From Micromonospora sp. WMMD980 (GTDB lineage: Bacteria > Actinomycetota > Actinomycetes > Mycobacteriales > Micromonosporaceae), in assembly GCF_029626035.1 (NCBI RefSeq), contig NZ_JARUBE010000003.1:5766001-5830000 (forward strand): a stretch of 64,000 nucleotides of DNA, read 5' to 3'. A program made the position numbers and the translations under genes. Position 1 is the first letter of the stretch. Every line of letters begins with the position of its first letter. Shown in pieces: positions 1 through 8,295 of the stretch. The notes below the pieces were generated by a model. The model made no database searches and was not told the DNA's origin. It worked only from the letters and a program-made list of their open reading frames with translations.

Positions 1-1627
1 CGCCCAGGTCGAGCGCCTGGCGGTGGAACTCCTTGAGGTCGAAGTCGGCGCCCTTGCGGGCCTTCGCCTCCTCGCGGGCCTGCAACCAGATCCGCTCGCC
101 CACCTTGTACGAGGGGGCCTGCCCGGGCCAGCCGAGGTAGCGGTTCAGCTCGAAGCGCAGATTCTCGTCCGGCACCCGGCAGTGCGCCCGCATGAACTCC
201 CAGCCCAGCTCCGGGGTCCAGCGCTCACCCGGGTGGAAGCCGAACGGGTTGTCCGCCGGGATCTCCAGCTCCAGGTGCATGCCGATGTCGACGATCACCC
301 GGGCCGCCCGCAGCGCCTGCCCGTCGAGCATGCCGAGCCGGTCACCCGGGTCCTCCAGGTAGCCCAGCTCGTCCATCAGCCGCTCCGAGTAGAGCGCCCA
401 GCCCTCACCGTGGCCGGAGACCCAGCAGAGCAGCCGCTGCCAGCGGTTGAGCAGGTCGGCCCGGACGGCGGTCTGGGCGACCTGGAGGTGGTGGCCGGGC
501 ACGCCCTCGTGGTAGACCGTGGTCACCTCGCGCCAGGTGGAGAACTCGGTGATGCCCTGCGGCAGGGCCCACCACATCCGCCCGGGCCGGGAGAAGTCCT
601 CGCTCGGGCCGGTGTAGTAGATGGCGCCGTCGCTGGTCGGTGCCAGGCAGCACTCGATCCGGCGGACCTGCTCCGGGATGTCGAAGTGGGTGCCGTCCAG
701 CTCGCTGATCGCCTTGTCGGCGAGCGCCTGCATCCAGTCGCGGAACGCCTCCTTGCCCCGGACCGTCCGCGCCGGGTCGGCGTCGAGCGCGCTCACCGCC
801 TCGTCGATCGTGGCGCCGGGACCGGCGATCCGGCCGGCGACCGTCCGCATGTCGGCCTCCAGGCGGGCCAACTCCGCGAACCCCCAGGCGTACGTCTCGT
901 CCAGGTCGACCTTCGCGCCGAGGAAGTACTGCGAGGCCAGCTCGTAGCGCTCCCGGCCGGCGGCCTGCTTCTGCCGCCCCACCGGGGCCAGCTCGGTGCG
1001 CAGGAACTGCCCGAACTCGGCGGTGGCCGCGGTCGCGGCGGCGGCGCCCTTGCGCAGTTCGGCGCCGAGCGTGCCGTCCGCGTCGAGGCGCTCGACCAGG
1101 CCGTGGAAGAAGTTGTCGCCGTTCGGGTCGACCCAGATGTCGCACTGCTTGGCGACCTCGACGAGCTGCACCTGCGAGCTGACCCGGCGTTTGGCGGCGG
1201 CCTCGCGCAAAGTGCGCTTGTAGCCCTCCAGCGCCGACGCGAAGCGGTTGAGCCGGCTGGCCACGTTGGCCTGGGCCGCCTCGCCGTCGGTCGGCATCAG
1301 GTCGAAGACCAGCCGCAGCTCGTGCAGCCCGCTCTCGATCACGCTGACCTCGCTGGTGGTCTCGCCGGTGTCGTACCGGGCGAGCTCCAGGCCGAGGCGT
1401 TCCTGCATGGCCTCCTGGGCGGTCCGCTCCGCCTCGGTCTCCGGCTCGGTCACGTCGAGCTCGGTCAGCGTGCGCCGGACCAGGTCGGCGCGGGCCGCGT
1501 AGCCGTCGGGCGTCAGGTCGTCGAGCTGGTCGTCGTAGCCCGCGATGCCGACGTAGGTGGCGCCGGTCGGGCTCAGCGGAGCCCACTGGGCCACGTATCG
1601 GTTGGCGAGGTCATCGATTCGTCCCAC
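1..1627 (-). CDS. DUF885 family hydrolase/peptidase-like protein (partial, C-terminus off window)
   Basis: The reading frame runs leftward from a GTG at 1627 and leaves the window open, so about 542 N-terminal residues are visible. It is soluble, with no signal peptide. The sequence YHEGVPGHHLQ is an HExxxGHH-like metal-binding motif typical of the DUF885 family, whose members are annotated as putative zinc carboxypeptidases or dipeptidases. The flanking EFSTWREVTTV and GEGWALYSERLMDELG segments are also characteristic of that family. A Glu-rich helical N-terminus fits the family fold. Substrate is unknown. It is divergent from nothing nearby and stands alone, followed (in its own upstream direction) by the Uma2 gene. 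Family assignment is strong; biochemical activity is inferred. Confidence 0.85.
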   Translation of the reverse strand, partial: MGRIDDLANRYVAQWAPLSPTGATYVGIAGYDDQLDDLTPDGYAARADLVRRTLTELDVTEPETEAERTAQEAMQERLGLELARYDTGETTSEVSVIESGLHELRLVFDLMPTDGEAAQANVASRLNRFASALEGYKRTLREAAAKRRVSSQVQLVEVAKQCDIWVDPNGDNFFHGLVERLDADGTLGAELRKGAAAATAATAEFGQFLRTELAPVGRQKQAAGRERYELASQYFLGAKVDLDETYAWGFAELARLEADMRTVAGRIAGPGATIDEAVSALDADPARTVRGKEAFRDWMQALADKAISELDGTHFDIPEQVRRIECCLAPTSDGAIYYTGPSEDFSRPGRMWWALPQGITEFSTWREVTTVYHEGVPGHHLQVAQTAVRADLLNRWQRLLCWVSGHGEGWALYSERLMDELGYLEDPGDRLGMLDGQALRAARVIVDIGMHLELEIPADNPFGFHPGERWTPELGWEFMRAHCRVPDENLRFELNRYLGWPGQAPSYKVGERIWLQAREEAKARKGADFDLKEFHRQALDLG

Positions 1628-1679
1628 CGGGCGAGACTACGTGACCGGGGCGCCCCGGTGTCGACCATGTTTGCCGTGT

Positions 1680-2276
1680 TCAGGGCAGCAGATCAGCCGG
1701 GTCGAAGTCGATCGGGAAAGGCAGTCCGACCTTGAGCCGCTGACCGCTGACCGCCTGGGCCGTACTGACATAGCTGCCGTTGTCGAGCGTGAGGAACTCG
1801 ACGCCGACGTGCCGGATCTGCCGGGCGATCTGCACCCGCATGAAGTACGGCACCCCGGCCTCGGCGCAGAGGCGCGGCTTGTCCACGAAGTCCTGCCGCC
1901 GGCTTCCCGGCGACACGAACTCGACCGCCATCGTGCACAGCCGTACCGGGATCCAGCGATCCTCCTGGTCGCTCGCGGGCAGGGTGTGCAGGATCGTGAG
2001 GTCGGGCTGGATCCAGCGGTCGGGGGTGAAGGTCAGGTTCACCTGACCGAAGACGTAGAAGCCGGCCGCCTTCGCCGCCGGCTTGAACAGGTAACTCAGC
2101 TCACCCTCGGCATAGCTGCTGGTGCCGGTCTCGGCGGGGGTCATGACCAGCCTTCCGTCGATGCACTCGTAGCGCGCATGCGGCAGCTCGCGCAACGGGA
2201 GGTAACGGTCGGCGAGCCGGGTGGTCCACATGCCGTCGAAATCGACGAGCGGATCGAAACGCAGGGGCGCGGCCAT
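1680..2276 (-). CDS. Uma2 family endonuclease-like protein (DUF820)
   Basis: This 198-residue protein has the PD-(D/E)xK nuclease-like core of the Uma2/DUF820 family: QPDLTIL supplies the PD, AVEFVSPGS the acidic strand, and DFVDKPRLCAEAGVPYFM the lysine and following helix. The ATG at 2276 is chosen because GAGGAGGT lies about nine bases upstream; a longer in-frame start exists twelve codons earlier but has no such site. Uma2 proteins are very numerous in actinobacteria and cyanobacteria, and their cellular targets are unknown. It reads toward the DUF885 gene with a 52-base gap. Nuclease activity is inferred from family only. Confidence 0.85.
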   Translation of the reverse strand: MAAPLRFDPLVDFDGMWTTRLADRYLPLRELPHARYECIDGRLVMTPAETGTSSYAEGELSYLFKPAAKAAGFYVFGQVNLTFTPDRWIQPDLTILHTLPASDQEDRWIPVRLCTMAVEFVSPGSRRQDFVDKPRLCAEAGVPYFMRVQIARQIRHVGVEFLTLDNGSYVSTAQAVSGQRLKVGLPFPIDFDPADLLP

Positions 2277-2384
2277 CGACGTGTCACCTCCTCGACCGGT
2301 CAACGTCTCCACTGTAAGTCGGTTGCTGTGGCGGTCGACACCACGTCCGAATTTCGCGCGACAGCGTCGTACCCGAGGGGCAGA

Positions 2385-3371
2385 GTGTCAGGGGTGAACG
2401 TCGATACCGCTCCTGACCGGGCGCCGCTGCGGAGCTGGCTGCCCGGTTTCGTCGCCCTGGGCGCGATCTGGGGTTCCAGCTTCCTCTTCATCAAGGTGGG
2501 GGTGACCGAGCTGCACCCGGTGCACCTCACCCTCTACCGGGTGGCCACCGGCGCGGCGACGCTGCTGGCGGTGCTGGTCGTGCTGCGCGACCGGCTGCCC
2601 CGCGAACCCCGGGTGTGGGCCCACATGCTGGTGGTGGCCGCGTTCGGTGTCGCGCTGCCGTTCACCCTGTTCGGGTTCGGTGAGCAGCGGGTCGAGTCCA
2701 TGCTGGCCGGCATCTGGAACGCCACCACGCCGCTGATCGTGCTGCCGCTGGCGGTGCTGGTGTTCCGCACCGAGCGACTGACCGCGCGACGGGCCGTCGG
2801 GCTGGCCCTGGGCTTCGTCGGCGTGCTGGTGGTGCTCGGCGTCTGGGCGGGCGTCGGCGGGGCCCACTTCACCGGCCAGCTCATGTGCTTCGGCGCGGCG
2901 GCCTGCTACGGCGTGGCCATCCCGTACCAGAAAAAGTTCATCGCGGGCAGCGCGCACTCGGGGTTGTCGCTGTCGGCGGCGCAGCTGCTCGTGGCGACCG
3001 CCCAGCTCGCCCTGGTCGCGCCGCTGGTGGCGGGCGCGCCGCCGGTGCCGACCGGCCTGTCGCTGCGGGTGGTGGCCAGCGTGCTCGCGCTCGGCGCGCT
3101 CGGCACCGGGCTGGCGTTCGTGATCAATATGCGCAACATCCGCTTGGCTGGCGCGAGCACGGCGTCCACCGTGACCTACCTGATCCCGGTCTTCGCGGTG
3201 CTCGTCGGCGCCGTGGTCCTCGGCGAGCGGATGAACTGGCACCAGCCGGTGGGAGCGCTCGTGGTGCTCGTCGGCGTCGCGGTCGCGCAGGGCCTGTTCG
3301 GCCGGCGCCGCGCCGCTCCGGCGCCGGTGGCACCCGCCGCCCGCCCGGTCGAGCCGGTCGCCCGGGGCTGA
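2385..3371 (+). CDS. EamA/DMT superfamily transporter
   Basis: The product is about 328 residues with ten hydrophobic segments in two repeated halves, the standard arrangement of EamA (drug/metabolite transporter) proteins. The start LPGFVALGAIWGSSFLFIKVG is the typical first-helix signature, and the second half carries the matching STASTVTYLIPVFAVLVGAV segment. It should sit in the plasma membrane; the substrate could be a metabolite, amino acid or drug and cannot be told from sequence. Start is placed at GTG 2385 after a GAGGGG stretch; GTG 2394 is an alternative three codons later. The C-terminus is a short Pro/Ala-rich cytoplasmic tail. It converges with the PHP gene three bases away. Confidence 0.88.
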   Translation: MSGVNVDTAPDRAPLRSWLPGFVALGAIWGSSFLFIKVGVTELHPVHLTLYRVATGAATLLAVLVVLRDRLPREPRVWAHMLVVAAFGVALPFTLFGFGEQRVESMLAGIWNATTPLIVLPLAVLVFRTERLTARRAVGLALGFVGVLVVLGVWAGVGGAHFTGQLMCFGAAACYGVAIPYQKKFIAGSAHSGLSLSAAQLLVATAQLALVAPLVAGAPPVPTGLSLRVVASVLALGALGTGLAFVINMRNIRLAGASTASTVTYLIPVFAVLVGAVVLGERMNWHQPVGALVVLVGVAVAQGLFGRRRAAPAPVAPAARPVEPVARG

Positions 3372-3374
3372 CCC

Positions 3375-4445
3375 TCAGCCGCGGCCGGCCGTCCACTTCA
3401 GCAGGCGGTCGGCCGTCCAGGTGTTGACCACCCGGTCCGCCGGCACGCCGCAGCGGGCCGCCCGCTCGCAGCCGAACCGCTGCCAGTCGAGCTGACCGGG
3501 GGCGTGCGCGTCGGTGTCGATGGCGAACCGGCAGCCCGCCTCCAGGGCGCGGCGGATCAACCTTTTCGGCGGGTCCTGCCGCTCCGGCCGCGAGTTGATC
3601 TCGATGGCGACGTCGCGCTCCGCGCAGGCGGCGAAGACGGCGTCCGCGTCGAAGTCGCTCTCCTTGCGGGTACGCGCCCGGTGCCCCTTGTCGCCCGGCC
3701 CGGTCACGCCGGCCGGTCGGGACGACACCATCCGGCCGGTGCAGTGGCCGAGGATGTCCAGGTGCGGGTTGGCGACCGCGGCCAGCATCCGGCGGGTCAT
3801 CTTCGCCCGGTCGTCGCTCAGGCCGCTGTGCACCGAGCCGACCACCACGTCCAGCCGGGCCAGCAACTCGTCGGTCTGGTCCAGCGAGCCGTCGGCGAGG
3901 ATGTCGACCTCGATGCCGGTGAGGATGCGGAAGCCCTTCGGCAGCGCCTCGTTCACCGCGGCCACGTGGTCGAGTTGCTTGCGGAGCCGGTCCGCGGTGA
4001 GGCCCCGGGCCACCTTGAGTCGTGGCGAGTGGTCGGTGAGCACCAGGTATTCGTGGCCCAGCTCGACCGCGGCCAACGCCATCTCCTCGATCGGTGAGCC
4101 GCCGTCGGACCAGTCGGAGTGGCTGTGGCAGTCGCCGCGCAGCGCGTCGCGCAGCCTCGCCGCCTCCTCGTCCAGGTCGGTGCCCTCGGTGGCGAGCAGC
4201 CGGCGCAGGTAGACCGGCTCCGCACCGGCCAGCGACTCGGCCACGCAGCGGGCGGTGACGTCACCGACGCCGGCCAGCTCGGTCAGCTTTCCGGTGCGGG
4301 CCCGCTCGGCCACCTCGCCGGCCGGCAGCGCGCCCAGGGCGTTCGCCGCCGACCGGAACGCCCGGACCCGGTAGGTGGCCTCGTTCGCCCGTTCCAGCAG
4401 GAACGCGATCCGGCGCAGGTCGGCGATGGGATCCCGGGCAGTCAT
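3375..4445 (-). CDS. PHP domain phosphoesterase with N-terminal helix-hairpin-helix region (PolX-like C-terminal half)
   Basis: This 356-residue protein begins with a helical region (residues about 1-90) containing LTELAGVGDVTARCVAESL, a helix-hairpin-helix as in the 8-kDa domain of family X polymerases. Residues about 105-350 are a PHP domain with the metal-ligand motifs CHSHSDWSDG, LTDHSP, GIEVDI, GSVHSG, LGHCTGR and IDTDAHAP, all apparently intact. It resembles bacterial PolX with the polymerase palm and nucleotidyltransferase residues missing. Predicted activity is metal-dependent phosphoesterase or nuclease; a histidinol-phosphatase-like role is less likely because of the HhH region. It converges with the EamA gene. 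Confidence 0.85.
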   Translation of the reverse strand: MTARDPIADLRRIAFLLERANEATYRVRAFRSAANALGALPAGEVAERARTGKLTELAGVGDVTARCVAESLAGAEPVYLRRLLATEGTDLDEEAARLRDALRGDCHSHSDWSDGGSPIEEMALAAVELGHEYLVLTDHSPRLKVARGLTADRLRKQLDHVAAVNEALPKGFRILTGIEVDILADGSLDQTDELLARLDVVVGSVHSGLSDDRAKMTRRMLAAVANPHLDILGHCTGRMVSSRPAGVTGPGDKGHRARTRKESDFDADAVFAACAERDVAIEINSRPERQDPPKRLIRRALEAGCRFAIDTDAHAPGQLDWQRFGCERAARCGVPADRVVNTWTADRLLKWTAGRG

Positions 4446-4500
4446 GCCTGGAACCTACGCGTTCCGGCGGCCCGCCGGGAGCCGCCGGGCGCGCGTCGGG

Positions 4501-5256
4501 TCAGCCGCCCGCGGCGGACCCGCCCGGCGACGTGGGGCAGCCGTGCTTGCGCTGCCACGCGGTGACCTCGGCGACCGGGGAACGGTTGCCGCCCTTGCGC
4601 CAGGAGTCGAGGTAGGGCGCCGGCCAGACCACGCCCCGGCGGATCCACCAGTCGTCGTGGCCGGAGCACTTCGGGGAGACCCCGAAGTGCAGGTGGCACA
4701 CGTTGTTGGCGTTGCCGGTGCGGCCCACCCTGCCGAGCTGCTGCCCGGCGCGGACCCGGACGCCGGCGTCCACGCCGGCCGCGACCGCGCTCAGGTGGGA
4801 GCCGTAGTAGCGCACCCCGTCGTCACCGAGCAGCGAGACCGACAACCCGCCGTTGTTCGGCCCGAGCGGCCCGCGCTTGTCGAACCGGTCCACCCGGCTC
4901 ACCTCCAGGACCACCCCGTCGGTGACCGCCACCACCGGCTCGCCGCAGTCGGCGAACAGGTCGGTGCCCGGATAGCCGCCGTGCGTCGGGTGGTAGTCGA
5001 CGTTGCCGGCCCGCACCGGGAAGACCCGACGCGCCGCCGCACGGGTCGGCGTCGGTACCGGCGCGGTGGAGGAGAGCACGGACGGGGCCGGGCCCGCCGT
5101 CGGCTCGGCGGGCTGCGCGGCGGTCGCCATCGGACTCGGGTCCCGCCACCCGTCGGCCGGCCCGGCGGGACGGTCGCACCCGGCGGCCAGCGCCGCGACG
5201 AGCAGCAGGACCGGGAACGCCGGACGCGCGCGGCGTCCGATCGATGGCGAGCGCAT
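4501..5256 (-). CDS. M23 family metallopeptidase, lipoprotein
   Basis: The 251-residue product starts with a basic n-region and a hydrophobic stretch ending LLVAALAAGC, a lipobox, so it is predicted to be an outer-face membrane lipoprotein. A Pro/Ala/Thr-rich spacer follows. The M23 (lysostaphin-type) peptidase domain holds HPTHGGYPGTD (first His and Asp zinc ligands) and VCHLHFGV (the HxH motif). M23 enzymes cut peptidoglycan cross-bridges or stems. The ATG at 5256 is preferred over one seven codons upstream because it gives a normal signal peptide. The C-terminus has CPTS and a Gly/Ala tail. Role in wall remodelling is inferred from family. Confidence 0.88.
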   Translation of the reverse strand: MRSPSIGRRARPAFPVLLLVAALAAGCDRPAGPADGWRDPSPMATAAQPAEPTAGPAPSVLSSTAPVPTPTRAAARRVFPVRAGNVDYHPTHGGYPGTDLFADCGEPVVAVTDGVVLEVSRVDRFDKRGPLGPNNGGLSVSLLGDDGVRYYGSHLSAVAAGVDAGVRVRAGQQLGRVGRTGNANNVCHLHFGVSPKCSGHDDWWIRRGVVWPAPYLDSWRKGGNRSPVAEVTAWQRKHGCPTSPGGSAAGG

Positions 5257-5367
5257 CCGATCATCCTGGCAGACCACTACCGTGGGGACGAAAGCCGAGA
5301 CCCGCCCGCACCGTCGGCGTCACTGTGCGTGATGTCGGGGCGGTGGGCCCGGATGAAGGGAGCAGCG

Positions 5368-5763
5368 GTGACGAACGGGTGGCACGGCAGTGGGGACGGC
5401 CCCGGCGCGGGAGCGTTCCAGCCGCCGCCGCGTACGCCGTCGGGGCTCTTCCCGTCCGGCGGGCCGATGCGGCCCAGCTATCGCGAGCCGAACCCGGTCA
5501 CCGGCGGCGGCGTCGCGATCGGCGCGGTGGTCACGTTCGCCTGGCTGCTGCTGTTCGGGCTGGTAGAGCGCGACGTGCCCGGCTACGCGTGGTGGACGCT
5601 GCTCGCCGGCGCGCTCGCCTGGGCGGCCGCCGCGGTGCTGGTCCGCCACGGCGACCGGGGGGTGGCGACCGGCGTCGCGATCGTCACCGCGGGCGGCTGG
5701 AGCATCGCCGCGGCGATCGTCGCGGTGCGCTGGGCGCAGACCGGGGACTGGCCGCTCTGGTGA
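5368..5763 (+). CDS. small two- to three-helix membrane protein, function unknown
   Basis: The 131-residue protein has a Gly/Pro-rich N-terminal tail of about 45 residues followed by three hydrophobic segments (AIGAVVTFAWLLLFGLV, YAWWTLLAGALAWAAAAVLV and GVAIVTAGGWSIAAAIVAV). I do not recognise a named family; similar small membrane proteins are common in Micromonospora. GTG 5368 is chosen for an AGGGAG site five bases upstream; ATG 5353 in the same frame is possible but has no such site. Divergent from the M23 gene with about 110 bases between them. Confidence 0.65.
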   Translation: MTNGWHGSGDGPGAGAFQPPPRTPSGLFPSGGPMRPSYREPNPVTGGGVAIGAVVTFAWLLLFGLVERDVPGYAWWTLLAGALAWAAAAVLVRHGDRGVATGVAIVTAGGWSIAAAIVAVRWAQTGDWPLW

Positions 5764-5835
5764 CCTTGGGTGCCGGTTTCGCTGCGTAGCGAAGACCATC
5801 TTGACGTACGGGCGGTGACGGTTCACGCTCGCCGT

Positions 5836-6006
5836 ATGGCCTGGACCACACCGCCGCGGCTCGACCCCGATCGGAGCCGCCGCCGCCTGCAACTCCTCGC
5901 CGAGTTGGCCGGTGCCCGCGCGGTACAGCAGCGCGAACGGCCGCAGCGGGCGCGCAGCGAACGTCTGCGCCAACTGATCGCCACCCGCCGGCGCGTCGCC
6001 GGCTGA
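5836..6006 (+). CDS. short Arg-rich hypothetical protein
   Basis: A 56-residue open frame beginning MAWTTPPRLDPDRSRRRLQLL, strongly basic and predicted helical. It has no recognisable ribosome binding site. A TTGACG-like hexamer lies about 35 bases upstream, so a leaderless transcript is possible. A small inverted repeat (TTTCGCT/AGCGAA) precedes it at about 5777-5791 and may end the upstream transcript. Codon usage is compatible with coding, but the gene could be spurious. Confidence 0.35.
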   Translation: MAWTTPPRLDPDRSRRRLQLLAELAGARAVQQRERPQRARSERLRQLIATRRRVAG

Positions 6007-6127
6007 CCGACTTTCTCCAGGAACGGCCGGCCCCTTACGGGGCGTTGACCGGTCGCCTGCCGACCCGACCGGTTAACGTGCATCGCGTGACGTGTCGGCG
6101 TGCTGCCGAGGCCAGTTTGGGGGGACC

Positions 6128-6652
6128 GTGTCGTACTTCGCTGCTGCCGTGGCGCGCGTCGACGGCGGCTGGACCGCCGGCGAGGTGAGCCTGCGGGGTG
6201 TCACCGACGTCGAGGAGGTGGCCGACCGGCTGCGCGACGTCGAGCCGGACGCGGACCTCTCCCTGCTCTTCGTCGAGGCCGACGACACCTACCTCGTGGT
6301 GCTGCGCCTGGACGAGGGGGAGGACCTGCGGGTCTTCGGGTCCGACTCGGCGTACGCGGAGGAGTCCCGGCTGGGCGCGCTGCTGGTGGGCGACCTGAAG
6401 ACGTCGGTCACCGGGCTGGAGGACGTCGACGAGCCGCGACCGTCCGGCGGCGACGACGAGAGCGAGCAGCCGGCCGTCGACCCGGAAGCCGACCCGGTGG
6501 GCGACGCCGACCTCCTCACCGACCTGGGCATCCCGGCACAGAAGCTGCTCGCGCTCTGCGCGCACGAGGGCAACATGCCGGCCGACGTGACGGCCGAGAT
6601 CTGCCAGGTGCTCGGCTGCGTGGACGAGGTCGAGGAGTTGCGTGAGGTCTGA
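6128..6652 (+). CDS. tRNA adenosine deaminase-associated protein
   Basis: This acidic 174-residue protein begins SYFAAAVARVDGGW and matches the actinobacterial family named for its constant position in front of tadA. The N-terminal half is a compact alpha/beta segment (about residues 1-85), then an Asp/Glu/Pro-rich linker, then a C-terminal helical part (DLLTDLGIPAQKLLALCAHEG) containing two cysteines. GTG 6128 follows a GGGGA site. Its stop overlaps the proposed tadA start by 11 bases, which indicates translational coupling. The biochemical role is unknown; a partner or chaperone function for TadA is an inference from the gene pair. Confidence 0.85.
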   Translation: MSYFAAAVARVDGGWTAGEVSLRGVTDVEEVADRLRDVEPDADLSLLFVEADDTYLVVLRLDEGEDLRVFGSDSAYAEESRLGALLVGDLKTSVTGLEDVDEPRPSGGDDESEQPAVDPEADPVGDADLLTDLGIPAQKLLALCAHEGNMPADVTAEICQVLGCVDEVEELREV

Positions 6653-7250
6653 GCCCGGCGAGTCCGTGGCACCAGGCGCCGCCGAGCCGGCCGACGCGAC
6701 CGACCCGACGTTGGACACACCCGGGTCGCCCCGGACGGGCCCCGGTGCCACCGAAGGGCTGGCCGACCCGGGCCCGCCGGGCCGCCGGCAGCGGCACGAG
6801 CTGTGGATGCGCCGGGCGCTTCAGGTCGCGGTGACCGGCCCGGACGGCGGGCCGCCCGACGAGGGCGCCGATGACGTGCCGGTCGGCGCGGTGCTCTACG
6901 GCCCCGACGGCGCCGAACTGGCGACCGGGCGCAACGAGCGGGAGCTGACCGGCGATCCCACCGCCCACGCCGAGGTGCTGGCGCTGCGCCGCGCCGCGCG
7001 GCGGCTGGGCCGGTGGCGGCTGGACGACTGCACGCTCGTGGTGACGCTGGAGCCGTGCACCATGTGCGCCGGGGCGATCGCGCTGGCCCGCGTCCCGACC
7101 GTGGTGTTCGGGGCGTGGGAGCCGAAGACCGGCGCGGTCGGCTCGCTCTGGGACGTGCTGCGCGACCGTCGCCTCCCGCACCGCCCGGAGGTGTACGGCG
7201 GCGTCCTCGCAGCGGAGAGCGCGGCGTTGCTGCGCGCGTTCTTCAGATAA
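6642..7250 (+). CDS. tadA: tRNA(adenine-34) deaminase TadA
   Basis: TadA converts A34 to inosine in the anticodon of tRNA-Arg(ACG). The zinc site is intact: HAE at residues 109-111 and PCTMC with Cys139 and Cys142; Glu111 is the proton shuttle. From the GTG at 6642 the protein is 202 residues with about 50 unusual Pro/Gly/Asp-rich residues ahead of the deaminase fold, so a later start (GTG 6666 or the Met near 6807) is possible. The 11-base overlap with the preceding gene favours the early start. The TAA stop lies at the edge of a GC-rich inverted repeat that may serve as terminator. Confidence 0.93.
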   Translation: MRSEPGESVAPGAAEPADATDPTLDTPGSPRTGPGATEGLADPGPPGRRQRHELWMRRALQVAVTGPDGGPPDEGADDVPVGAVLYGPDGAELATGRNERELTGDPTAHAEVLALRRAARRLGRWRLDDCTLVVTLEPCTMCAGAIALARVPTVVFGAWEPKTGAVGSLWDVLRDRRLPHRPEVYGGVLAAESAALLRAFFR

Positions 7251-7300
7251 GGAGGGGCCCCCTGTTAACGCCTCCGGTAGAGAAGGGGCCCCTTCTCAAC
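7248..7300. repeat. GGGGCCCC-type double inverted repeat, copy 1
   Basis: The element carries two GGGGCCCC palindromes, one followed by CTGTTAACGCCTCCGG and one flanked as GAAGGGGCCCCTTC, arranged roughly as inverted copies about a CCTCCGG centre. It starts on the tadA stop codon and lies between convergent tadA and deoD, so it could act as a bidirectional terminator. Two further copies flank the 3' ends of the MFS gene and leuA at 26236-26420. Confidence 0.8.
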
Positions 7301-7358
7301 GAACCGCCGCCCCCGGCACCGGGCGGTGACGGGGGCGGGCGGAAGACGGGACGGCGGG

Positions 7359-8066
7359 TCAGGCGACAGCGGTGTCCAGGGCGATCTCGACCATCTGGCC
7401 GAACGTCTGCTCACGCTCCTGCGACGTGGTCTTCTCACCGGTCTTGATGTGGTCGCTGACGGTCAGGATGGTCAGCGCGCGGGCCTTGAACCGGGCCGCG
7501 ATGGTGTAGAGCGCCGCCGACTCCATCTCCACCGCCAGCACGCCGTAGTCGGCGAGCGTGTCGTACAGGTCCGGCCGGTCGGTGTAGAAGGCGTCCGCGG
7601 CCAGGATCGGGCCGACCCGCATGGTGATGCCGCGCCGCTCGGCCACCTCCACCGAGGTGCGCAGCAGCCCGAAGTCGGCCACCGGGGCGTAGTCGATCAG
7701 CCCGTCGAAGCGCATCCGGTTCATGTTCGAGTCGGTGGACGAGCCGATGGCCGCCACCACGTCCCGCAACTGCAGGTCCTCGGTCAGGGCGCCGCAGGAG
7801 CCGACCCGGATCAGTGTCCTCACGCCGTAGTCGTTGATCAGCTCGTGCGCGTAGATGGAGGCGGACGGCATGCCCATGCCGGAGCCCTGGACGGAGACGT
7901 CGACGCCGTTCCACCGCCCGGTGAAGCCCAGCATCCCGCGCACCGTGGTGTAGCAGCGGGCCTCCTCGAGGTAGGTCTCCGCGATCCACTTGGCCCGCAG
8001 CGGGTCGCCCGGCATCAGGACCCGCTCGGCGATCTCTCCCGGCTCAGCGCCGATGTGCGTACTCAT
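7359..8066 (-). CDS. deoD: purine-nucleoside phosphorylase, DeoD type
   Basis: The 235-residue protein matches hexameric DeoD phosphorylases in length and sequence. [18 protein letters not shown] carries the phosphate-binding Arg region, VGSCGAL and the [11 protein letters not shown] motif bind ribose and phosphate, and [12 protein letters not shown] has the catalytic Asp of the base site. It reversibly phosphorolyses purine (deoxy)nucleosides in salvage. ATG 8066 is chosen because it gives the normal N-terminus [14 protein letters not shown]; an upstream extension is unsupported. It is convergent with tadA and divergent from tRNA-Ser. Confidence 0.95.
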   Translation of the reverse strand: MSTHIGAEPGEIAERVLMPGDPLRAKWIAETYLEEARCYTTVRGMLGFTGRWNGVDVSVQGSGMGMPSASIYAHELINDYGVRTLIRVGSCGALTEDLQLRDVVAAIGSSTDSNMNRMRFDGLIDYAPVADFGLLRTSVEVAERRGITMRVGPILAADAFYTDRPDLYDTLADYGVLAVEMESAALYTIAARFKARALTILTVSDHIKTGEKTTSQEREQTFGQMVEIALDTAVA

Positions 8067-8141
8067 GGCAAAGATCCTGCCAGGCCGGCCGGCGGGATAC
8101 CGGTTCGGCGTCCGTACCGGTGGTCCTGTACCCTCGTCGGC

Positions 8142-8228
8142 GGTGGCGTGTCCGAGTGGCCTAAGGAGCACGCCTCGAAAGCGTGTGAGGGTTTACGCCC
8201 TCCGCGGGTTCAAATCCCGCCGCCACCG
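8142..8228 (+). tRNA. tRNA-Ser (anticodon CGA)
   Basis: The acceptor stem GGTGGCG pairs with CGCCACC, followed by discriminator G. The anticodon arm CACGC-CTCGAAA-GCGTG gives anticodon CGA. A long variable arm (GAGGG/CCCTC) and GGTTCAAATCC T-loop confirm a class II serine tRNA. CCA is not encoded. Confidence 0.97.
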
Positions 8229-8243
8229 CTCGTGAACAGCGAG

Positions 8244-8281
8244 AACGCCCGGTGTGACCCGTGCGGGTCACACCGGGCGTT
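8244..8281. terminator. strong hairpin between tRNA-Ser and the sigma-factor gene
   Basis: A perfect 17-bp stem (arms 8244-8260 and 8265-8281, beginning AACGCCCGG) with a GTGC loop lies 15 bases past the tRNA and 14 bases past the convergent sigma-factor stop. It can end transcription from both sides. There is no U-run, as is usual in actinobacteria. Confidence 0.85.
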
Positions 8282-8295
8282 CCGTGTCCACGGGG

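Noticed and set aside
23..1735. Long Ala/Arg/Val-rich frames opposite the DUF885 gene and many other genes, some over 500 residues
   Set aside because: They mirror real genes on the other strand, have low-complexity composition and no family features. High GC makes stop codons rare in shadow frames.
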